DNA of 64,000 bases, from positions 4,588,001 to 4,652,000 of the forward strand of contig NZ_CP119757.1 in the NCBI RefSeq assembly GCF_029320955.1, read 5' to 3'. Positions 57,540 to 64,000 of this stretch are shown in pieces; the first letter of the stretch is position 1; each line of letters opens with the position of its first letter. The position numbers and the translations under genes are program-made. The notes below the pieces were generated by a model. That model had not been told where the DNA came from, ran no database searches, and worked only from the letters and a program-made list of their open reading frames with translations. This DNA comes from Flavobacterium sp. YJ01 (GTDB taxonomy: Bacteria > Bacteroidota > Bacteroidia > Flavobacteriales > Flavobacteriaceae).

Positions 57540-58391
57540 ATGAAATTAATAGTTGACAGTGGATCTACTAAAGCCGATTGGATTGCGATAGATGATAATG
57601 GAAAAGTATTATTCACAACACAAACTTTAGGATTAAATCCTGAAATTCTTGATGGTCCGGAAATTATCGAAAGATTAAACGACCGTTTTGATATCTTACA
57701 AAACAAAAAAAATGCTACTCATTTATTCTTTTATGGTGCAGGATGTGGTACTGATAGAATGAAAACAGCATTATCTCAAATTTTCCAAGAGTATTTTACT
57801 AACGCTATTGTAGATGTTCAGGAAGATACTTACGCAGCGGTTTACGCAACAACTCCAAAAGGAGAAGAAGCAATTGTTTCTATATTAGGAACTGGTTCTA
57901 ACTGTAGTTATTTTGATGGAAAGGTATTGCATCAAAAAGTACAGTCTTTAGGATATATTGTTATGGACGACTGTAGCGGTAACGTTTTTGGAAAAGAATT
58001 GATTAGAAAATACTACTTTAATAAAATGCCTAAAGAATTGGCTGTTGAACTTGAAAAAGAGTACGACGTTGATCCAGATTTTATTAAAAATAAATTATAT
58101 AAAGAACCAAATCCAAATGCTTATTTAGCAACTTATGCTAAGTTTTTAATTAAACATAAGGATACGGAATTCTGTAGAAAAATTATCTTCAAAGGAATGA
58201 AATCTTTCGTTAAGAATTACATTAAGCAATTCGATAACTGCAAAGAGGTTCCTGTGCATTTTGTTGGTTCTATTGCATTTTATTTGAAAGACGAATTACA
58301 AGAAACTTTCAATAAATATGAACTTCAATTAGGAAATGTTTTAAGAAGACCTATTGATGGATTAATTGCATATCATGTCGCTAATCAATAG
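57540..58391 (+). CDS. BadF/BcrA-type ATPase, GlcNAc kinase-like
   Basis: 283 residues. The N-terminal ASKHA motif LIVDSGSTKADWIAI (about 3-17) is the phosphate-binding loop, GAGCGTDR near 66 and ILGTGSNCSYFDG near 115 form the second phosphate site, and HFVGSIAFYL near 240 the adenosine motif. This is the BadF/BadG family, which includes eukaryote-like N-acetylglucosamine kinases. The substrate is probably an amino sugar but is not proven. It sits between gapA and mgsA; its stop is 10 bp before mgsA. Confidence 0.83.
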   Translation: MKLIVDSGSTKADWIAIDDNGKVLFTTQTLGLNPEILDGPEIIERLNDRFDILQNKKNATHLFFYGAGCGTDRMKTALSQIFQEYFTNAIVDVQEDTYAAVYATTPKGEEAIVSILGTGSNCSYFDGKVLHQKVQSLGYIVMDDCSGNVFGKELIRKYYFNKMPKELAVELEKEYDVDPDFIKNKLYKEPNPNAYLATYAKFLIKHKDTEFCRKIIFKGMKSFVKNYIKQFDNCKEVPVHFVGSIAFYLKDELQETFNKYELQLGNVLRRPIDGLIAYHVANQ

Positions 58392-58401
58392 TTCTGATTT
58401 T

Positions 58402-58776
58402 ATGGAAATTGCCATTATTGCTCATGATGGAAAAAAAGCTGATTTAATTGATTTTTTAATTAAAAATGAAGCTGTTTTACACAATGAAAAAATAAGATTA
58501 ATTGGTACTGGTACTACTGGAGGTAAAGCTGAAGCTGCGGGTTTTAAAACTCAAAGAATGCTTTCTGGGCCTTTAGGAGGCGATGCACAAATTGCAGGAA
58601 GAGTGGCTGAAGGAATTACAAAAATGGTTTTCTTTTTTAAAGATCCTTTGTCAAGTCATCCGCACGAGGCAGATATTAATATGTTGATTCGTGTTTGCGA
58701 TGTGCATAATGTGCCGCTGGCAACAAACGAAGCAACGGCACAATTATTACTAGATGCTATTGCACAGCAATTATAG
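58402..58776 (+). CDS. mgsA: Methylglyoxal synthase
   Basis: 124 residues from ATG 58402. IAHDGKKADLIDF near 6, GTGTTGGKAE near 38, LSGPLGGDAQIAGR near 54 and DPLSSHPHEADINMLIRVCDVHNVPLATNEATA near 80-112 are the full set of MgsA motifs, including the catalytic Asp. It converts dihydroxyacetone phosphate to methylglyoxal, a bypass of lower glycolysis used when phosphate is short. A start at 58366 would overlap the upstream gene and was not chosen. Its last 20 bp overlap the end of ridA on the other strand. Confidence 0.94.
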   Translation: MEIAIIAHDGKKADLIDFLIKNEAVLHNEKIRLIGTGTTGGKAEAAGFKTQRMLSGPLGGDAQIAGRVAEGITKMVFFFKDPLSSHPHEADINMLIRVCDVHNVPLATNEATAQLLLDAIAQQL

Positions 58777-59137
58777 ATATTTCTACATTAACATTTTTTG
58801 GCAGACAAGCCACCTGAACCGTTTCACGTGCTGGAGCGGTTTTTTCGTTAAAATACGAACCATAAACCGTATTTATTGCTCCAAAGTTATTCATGTCCAT
58901 GATGAAAATAGTTGACTTTACAACGTTCTCAAAAGTCATTCCTGCAGCTTCTAGGATTGCAGCAATGTTTTGCATAACTTGGTTAGTTTCGTCGTTAATA
59001 TTGTCTGTAATCAATTCTCCTGATTCTGGATTAATTGCAATTTGTCCGGAAGCATAAAGTGTATTTCCAGATAAAACAGCTTGGTTGTAAGGTCCGATTG
59101 GAGCCGGAGCTTTCTCGGTAAAGATTATTTTTTTCAT
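58757..59137 (-). CDS. ridA: RidA-family enamine/imine deaminase
   Basis: 126 residues from ATG 59137. KAPAPIGPYNQAV near 9-21, YASGQIAINPESGEL near 30, VVKSTIFIMDMNNF near 84 and PARETVQVACLPKNVNVEISIIAV near 103-126 are RidA signatures; the Arg in PARETV is the catalytic one. It hydrolyses reactive enamines formed by PLP enzymes. A longer form from 59203 would add 22 unconserved residues. It converges on mgsA with a 20-bp overlap. Confidence 0.92.
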   Translation of the reverse strand: MKKIIFTEKAPAPIGPYNQAVLSGNTLYASGQIAINPESGELITDNINDETNQVMQNIAAILEAAGMTFENVVKSTIFIMDMNNFGAINTVYGSYFNEKTAPARETVQVACLPKNVNVEISIIAVQ

Positions 59138-59162
59138 AATGAAAGTATTTTGATTCGAAAGT

Positions 59163-61895
59163 TTATCGATTAGAAACGCTTCGTTTGTTCCATTTAATGT
59201 CACTAAGCATACCAGATTTAATTCCGATAAAGAAGTTCCAGTTAGAATTTGTTCCTAAAGGCTGCCAGTTAAATGCCATTCTCCAGCTTAACAAATCTCT
59301 TTCAAAACGGAATTGAGTAAAAGTAACTCCTTTTTGTACAAAATCATAACCAGTAGAAATTCCACCTTTCCATTTTGGTGTAATGTCTGTGTTGACCGAA
59401 ATCATAAGAGAGTTATTAGAGATTCTATTCTCTCGATTTATATTAGAGTATGTTAAAGAGTAAGCAAGCGTCATGTCAAAAGGGATTTTTGAGTTAAAAA
59501 ACTCTGTTATCACATCTTCTTTTTCAGGTTCATTGGCAAATTGGCTATTTCGAGTGTCATTTAAATCGGTGTTTGTACCAAATAAATCATCACTTCGCCC
59601 ACCATTCCGCTGACTTTGGGTATTCTTTTCTTTGTCGCCGGTTCCTTTGCTAGAAAACGAATAGTTTACCGTTACGTTTGCACTGGTCATTCTAAATAAA
59701 CTTCCGCCGTTATCAATGTTGAATTTGTTTAGCTTGTTACCTCCATTATCAATCGCGTAAGGATCTAATGTTGCACCAAAGTTCATATTCATTTTGTTGT
59801 CAAAAAACTGCGTTCCACCACTTACTAATACAGGTTGCCAGCCAAAAGTTGTTTTTCCGTCTGCATTGAAATTATAGCTTGTACTGAAGTTTAAGTTATT
59901 TAACAGCATTATTTTTTTTGGTTCAGTTTTAGTACTGTCTTTGTCTCTTACTTTTGCTTCAAAAGTATTGCTCAAAGAAAAACCAACTACGTTAGAATTG
60001 TCTTTACCAGGCTGTCCAAAAAGACCGTTTTCAAATCTTGTATATTCAGAAGTGATTCTTCCGCTTGCATCAACCGCATAAGTATCATAATAACGCTCAA
60101 AACTTGGTGTATAAGCATAAGTTACACTTGGACGCATAACGTGTCTTATAGACTGAATTTTCTTGTCTTCGCCAAAATTGAAAGTTCCGTAAATGGTTGT
60201 TCCTAAGTTTGTGCTAAAATTGTAAGTTCTAAAAGAGTCAAAACCACCTACAGTTGAAGGTTCAGCTTGTCCTGTTGAAGGATCATAGCTTTTTTTGATT
60301 GTTTTATTTACCCAAGTCTCCTGATAAGTTGTCGATGCGCTTGCGCTAAAATATTTAAAAACCTTAAAGTTTGTACTAAGAGGAATTGTATGTTGCATTC
60401 CCATTTGGGCATCTTTAAACATCTGAGGCTTGAAAAACAAAGAATCTTTTGTTTTAAATTCATTTTTTCCGCTTACATTATATTGTAAGTTAATGTTTTT
60501 GATTATCCCTTTCTTAACGCCGTCTTTTCCAGCAAAAGGATAAATACGGTCTATACTTCCTTGCAATGTAGGAAGTGTCATAATGATATCTTCTGTTTGT
60601 GTATTTTGCTGGTGTGTTGCTGATAACGAAATACGTGATCCTGGAATAGTATTAAAAGTTTTATTGTATGAAATAGAAGAACTTAAAGTGTTGTTTAGGT
60701 TCGAACCAATATTGGCTTGATTAATAGATTGTTTAAAGTATTTACTACTACCCATATTTACCGACGCAGAAAAGGTTGAATTTGGGTTTGATTTTGTGTC
60801 TTTAGAATGCGACCACTGAATATTGTAAATGTTCTGTTTTGAGTAATCAGGATATCCACGTTCGCTGTTTATTAGATTTTCAAAACGTATATTTACATTT
60901 CCTCGATATTTGTATCTTGTTGCATATGAAGATTCAAATCGCATGGCGTAACTTCCGTTGGTGTAATAATCCCCAAGTACGGTTAAGTCATAATGATCGC
61001 TTAAAGCAAAATAATATCCACCATTTTGAAGAGAAAAACCTCTGGTGTTAGAATCATTATAACTAGGAATAATAATACCAGAAACACTTTTTTCCTGACT
61101 CATCGGAAAATAAGCAAAAGGCAGTGCTAAAGGTGTTGGCACGTCTGCAATTACCATGTTGGTTAAACCGGTAATTACTTTTTTTCCAGGAATAAATTTT
61201 ACTTTACTGGTTTGGAAATAATATTCTGGATGATCAACATCTGTTGAAGTTGTAAAACGTGCTCCTCTTAAGAAATAAACAGAATCGTTTTCTTTTTTGG
61301 TGACTGCGGCTTTAATTTTAAATTCTCCCTGTTCGGTTCTAGAATTATAAATTAATGCTTTTTTTGTTTTGAAATTAAATCGAATTGAGTCGGGTTGAAC
61401 TTCGCTTGAACCCTGTTTGAAATTAGGATATTGGACTAAAACCCCAGCAGAATCTTTTATTCTTCCCGCATAAACTTCGTCCTTTTCATAATTAAGAATA
61501 ATGATACCCGATTTTAATTCTACATCTTTATAGTATAATTCGGCTTCATTATATAAAGTGATAAGTTTGTTTTTCTGATCAATTTTTGCATAATCTTTAG
61601 CTTTGTATTTTACTTTTCCATCCAAAAAAGTCTTTTTAGGTCTAACAGTGTCTAGCTTTATAGTATCGATTACGGGTTTGGATTCTTTATCTGTTTGTTT
61701 TACAGCAGGTAAAGACTTTTTTTTGTTTTTTATTTCTTGCGAATATAAATTACCACAACCTATAGTTAGGAAAAATGATATTAAAACGATATTAAATAAG
61801 TTTGTATGCAAAGGTTTAAATGCTATTTTTGTAAAATTATGGCTTGTTTTTTGACATGTCAAACTTACATATAATTTTTTGGCAAAAATAATCAA
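59163..61895 (-). CDS. lptD: LptD-family outer-membrane LPS assembly protein
   Basis: 910 residues as drawn. A hydrophobic segment (about 33-52, ending NLYSQ) is the signal peptide; an LptD N-terminal OstA-like domain follows (about 85-230, KAKDYAKIDQKNKLITLYNEA) and then a large beta-barrel part. The first ~30 residues before the signal are unusual, and a TTG at 61811 (residue 29) would give a normal signal peptide, so the true start may be there. It inserts lipopolysaccharide into the outer leaflet. Confidence 0.88.
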   Translation of the reverse strand: MIIFAKKLYVSLTCQKTSHNFTKIAFKPLHTNLFNIVLISFFLTIGCGNLYSQEIKNKKKSLPAVKQTDKESKPVIDTIKLDTVRPKKTFLDGKVKYKAKDYAKIDQKNKLITLYNEAELYYKDVELKSGIIILNYEKDEVYAGRIKDSAGVLVQYPNFKQGSSEVQPDSIRFNFKTKKALIYNSRTEQGEFKIKAAVTKKENDSVYFLRGARFTTSTDVDHPEYYFQTSKVKFIPGKKVITGLTNMVIADVPTPLALPFAYFPMSQEKSVSGIIIPSYNDSNTRGFSLQNGGYYFALSDHYDLTVLGDYYTNGSYAMRFESSYATRYKYRGNVNIRFENLINSERGYPDYSKQNIYNIQWSHSKDTKSNPNSTFSASVNMGSSKYFKQSINQANIGSNLNNTLSSSISYNKTFNTIPGSRISLSATHQQNTQTEDIIMTLPTLQGSIDRIYPFAGKDGVKKGIIKNINLQYNVSGKNEFKTKDSLFFKPQMFKDAQMGMQHTIPLSTNFKVFKYFSASASTTYQETWVNKTIKKSYDPSTGQAEPSTVGGFDSFRTYNFSTNLGTTIYGTFNFGEDKKIQSIRHVMRPSVTYAYTPSFERYYDTYAVDASGRITSEYTRFENGLFGQPGKDNSNVVGFSLSNTFEAKVRDKDSTKTEPKKIMLLNNLNFSTSYNFNADGKTTFGWQPVLVSGGTQFFDNKMNMNFGATLDPYAIDNGGNKLNKFNIDNGGSLFRMTSANVTVNYSFSSKGTGDKEKNTQSQRNGGRSDDLFGTNTDLNDTRNSQFANEPEKEDVITEFFNSKIPFDMTLAYSLTYSNINRENRISNNSLMISVNTDITPKWKGGISTGYDFVQKGVTFTQFRFERDLLSWRMAFNWQPLGTNSNWNFFIGIKSGMLSDIKWNKRSVSNR

Positions 61896-61944
61896 TTCTG
61901 AAAATTATAACAGCTGCATTTTATTAAAATTAACTTTTAGATTT

Positions 61945-63069
61945 ATGAATAGAATTAACAAATTTAAGGTAATATTTACTTTATTTCTAACAATCCTGTC
62001 TTTTTATGCTCATAGTCAGTCCAATGTGTTTAAGGTAACTTTGGATGCTGGACATGGCGATCATGACTTTGGAGCTGTTTATAGCGGCAGAATTGAAAAA
62101 AATATTGCTTTAGCGATTGTTCTAAAAGTGGGAAAGATTTTAGAGCTAAATCCGAATGTTAATGTAATTTATACCCGTAAAACAGACGTTTTTATCGATT
62201 TGGTCGAAAGAGCCAATATCGCAAATAGAGCCAATTCAAATATTTTTGTTTCTATACACTGTAATGCCAATAAAAATACAGCTGCCGACGGAACAGAAAC
62301 TTATGTAATGGGTTTAAGTAAAGTTGCCTCAAACCTTGAAGCAGCAAAGAAAGAGAACTCTGTAATTACTTTAGAGAAAGATTATAAACGTAAATACGAA
62401 GGTTACGATCCTAATTCGCCAGAATCGATGATCGGTATGACATTGATGCAAGAAGAATATTTAGATAACAGTATTTCTTTAGCTACCAAAATTGAAGATA
62501 ATTTTGAAAAATTAGGTAAAAAACTTCGTCAAGGCGGTGTGAAACAAGCACCTTTTATGGTACTTCATAAAGCATACATGCCTAGAGTTTTGGTTGAAAC
62601 TGGATTTGTATCTAACCCAACAGAAGGTAATATTTTAAATTCTGAAGAAGGTCAGGATGATATTGCAAGAGCAATTGCAGAGGCAATCTTAAGTTATAAA
62701 AGAGAGTATTTTGGATCAGGAACCGAGTCAGACGACAGTCGGCCCATAAGAGATACTTCAAAACCAGTAAAGCCTAAAACAACCGCACCTGTTGCAGCGG
62801 TTAAAAATGCTCCTAAGGGAACCTTTTTTAAAGTGCAGCTGATAGCGAGTATTAAAAAAACGCCATTGGAACCTAAAAATTTTAAAGGGCTAAAAAATGT
62901 GACGATGTTATTTGAAAACAATATATATAAGTATTTCTACGAAGAAACTTCAAGTTACGAAACAGCGCAAAAATATTTGCAAGAAGCTAAAAGTAAAGGG
63001 TATGGCGCAGCATTTTTAGTGGCAACTAGAGATGGAGAAAAAATCAGTATTCAGGACGCAATTAAATAA
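61945..63069 (+). CDS. N-acetylmuramoyl-L-alanine amidase (Ami_3)
   Basis: 374 residues from ATG 61945. A signal peptide ends YAHSQS (about 24). The Ami_3 catalytic domain (about 30-250) shows LDAGHGDHDFGA (zinc His) near 33, EKNIALAIVL (Glu) near 51, VSIHCNANKN (His) near 110, and RVLVETGFVSNP near 215-226 (Glu). A SPOR-like C-terminal region (about 290-374, FFKVQLIAS) may bind denuded glycan. It splits cell walls at division. A start at 61879 would precede the signal peptide and overlap lptD. Confidence 0.9.
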   Translation: MNRINKFKVIFTLFLTILSFYAHSQSNVFKVTLDAGHGDHDFGAVYSGRIEKNIALAIVLKVGKILELNPNVNVIYTRKTDVFIDLVERANIANRANSNIFVSIHCNANKNTAADGTETYVMGLSKVASNLEAAKKENSVITLEKDYKRKYEGYDPNSPESMIGMTLMQEEYLDNSISLATKIEDNFEKLGKKLRQGGVKQAPFMVLHKAYMPRVLVETGFVSNPTEGNILNSEEGQDDIARAIAEAILSYKREYFGSGTESDDSRPIRDTSKPVKPKTTAPVAAVKNAPKGTFFKVQLIASIKKTPLEPKNFKGLKNVTMLFENNIYKYFYEETSSYETAQKYLQEAKSKGYGAAFLVATRDGEKISIQDAIK

Positions 63070-63119
63070 TAAGCCTAAGTTCGAATATTTATATTAATTT
63101 TGTACAAACACTTAGAATT

Positions 63120-64000
63120 TTGAAACTAACAAGAGAAATTAAAACGGCTATATTAGTCATCGCATCGATTTTATTATTTATTTGGGGTTATAGTTTTCTA
63201 AAAGGCAGAGATCTTTTTACAAATTATAAAACTTTATATGTTCAATATGATAATGTTGAAGATCTTTCACCTTCAGCGCCAGTTACACTTAACGGGCTTG
63301 CAATTGGTAAAGTAAGTAAAATCACTATAGATGAAGTAACAGGTAAATTATTAGTTGAACTTCAGTTAAAAACAGATTTTCCAATTTCTAAAACGAGCAC
63401 TGCATCATTGTATTCTCCTAGTTTAATTGGAGGAAAGCAAATTAAAATTGTTCCGAATTTGGCTGACAAAGAATTAGCAGAAGACGGGCAGACTTTAGCT
63501 TCAAATGTAGAACTTGGATTAACGGAATCTTTAGGAGGGAAAATTGAGCCAATTCAGCAAAAGCTAGACAAAATGCTTGTAAATATTGATGTTTTAGTTA
63601 CCGGACTAAACAATACTTTAGATAAGCAAACGCAAGAAAATTTGAAGAAAACAATTGCTGAGCTAAGTCAGACAATGGCGCAGTTTCATAAAGCTTCAGG
63701 CAGTTTAAATAATATTTTAGACACTAATAAAGGACAGATTAACGGAATGGTTTCTAACTTTAATAAAGCATCAAACAATTTCAATAAAATTTCTGATTCT
63801 TTAAACAAAGCTGATTTAGGGAAAACAGTTCGTAGTTTAAATCAAACTCTTGCCAAAGTTGACGGTTTAATGGCTAATTTAAATTCAGGAAAAGGTACTG
63901 CTGGAAAATTATTAAACGACGATGCTCTTTATAATAACTTAGCAAAAACATCTAAAGAGCTTGAATTGCTTTTACAAGATGTTCGTTTATATCCAACACG
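63120..64000 (+). CDS. MlaD/MCE-family substrate-binding protein (3' end outside window)
   Basis: First ~293 residues; the frame runs off the window. One N-terminal membrane helix (about 11-25, AILVIASILLFIWGY), then an MCE domain (about 37-115) with VQYDNVEDLSPSAPVTLNGLAIGKV and LIGGKQIKI. After it a long alpha-helical, coiled-coil tail with repeated Asn/Lys/Leu patterns. Such proteins bind phospholipids for transport between membranes. The ATPase and permease partners are not visible. TTG at 63120 is the likely start. Confidence 0.9.
   Translation, partial: MKLTREIKTAILVIASILLFIWGYSFLKGRDLFTNYKTLYVQYDNVEDLSPSAPVTLNGLAIGKVSKITIDEVTGKLLVELQLKTDFPISKTSTASLYSPSLIGGKQIKIVPNLADKELAEDGQTLASNVELGLTESLGGKIEPIQQKLDKMLVNIDVLVTGLNNTLDKQTQENLKKTIAELSQTMAQFHKASGSLNNILDTNKGQINGMVSNFNKASNNFNKISDSLNKADLGKTVRSLNQTLAKVDGLMANLNSGKGTAGKLLNDDALYNNLAKTSKELELLLQDVRLYPT

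Overview
The window looks like a chromosomal segment of a member of the Bacteroidota, most likely a Flavobacterium. It is AT-rich. It carries a type IX secretion (T9SS) sorting tail with a YPNP motif, Bacteroidota-type proteins (UpxY-like NusG paralogue, LptD-type assembly protein, PG_1098-type methyltransferase, DUF4159) and hairpin-plus-T terminators. I found no tRNA, rRNA, CRISPR array, insertion sequence or prophage. Start codons were chosen from family N-termini and signal peptides, because Shine-Dalgarno sequences are weak in this group.

Region 1 (1-7795, minus strand) is the 5' part of a nonribosomal peptide / polyketide assembly line. A 1764-residue A-PCP-KS-AT-ACP protein is followed by a C-A protein that runs off the left edge. 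Hand-read A-domain codes (DILQLG-IWK type) suggest glycine in both modules. The AT has the HAFH signature of malonyl-CoA. Divergent from it (8713-12151) is an operon of three secreted proteins: a small T9SS-tail protein, a domain-poor secreted protein and a 725-residue beta-helix protein.

Region 2 (12750-37321) is a surface or exopolysaccharide locus. Two tiny paralogous XRE regulators and a divergent UpxY/RfaH-like antiterminator precede a 610-bp structured leader. The first gene block (14414-30939) encodes a cytidylyltransferase-like protein, GDP-mannose and GDP-fucose synthesis, UDP-glucuronate and UDP-xylose synthesis, a flippase, a polymerase-like protein, six glycosyltransferases and two acyltransferases. 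A second block (31139-37252) holds a seventh glycosyltransferase, Wza, Wzc, a VanZ-like protein, the WcaJ-type priming transferase and a small membrane protein. A 20-bp repeat with a near-palindromic core lies once in the leader and once between the blocks, so both may answer to one factor. A strong terminator closes the locus.

Region 3 (37322-50298) is mixed: a non-coding stretch with a long hairpin, a receiver-like orphan, phospholipase A, a small HTH module, a fatty acid desaturase, a 7-bp tandem repeat, lipoproteins, a VanX-type dipeptidase, an AI-2E family permease, an M43 metalloprotease, and RNA-modifying enzymes (TrmH-like, RsmE, TsaD). A 104-bp palindromic element with 28-bp perfect arms lies between the DUF4159 gene and rsmE.

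Region 4 (50492-64000) is core envelope and glycolysis: TamB, pfkA, gapA, a GlcNAc-kinase-like protein, methylglyoxal synthase, RidA, LptD, an N-acetylmuramoyl-L-alanine amidase and a truncated MlaD-like protein. The most interesting items are the glycine/malonate assembly line, the antiterminator-leader-palindrome arrangement of the polysaccharide locus, and the palindromic intergenic elements.
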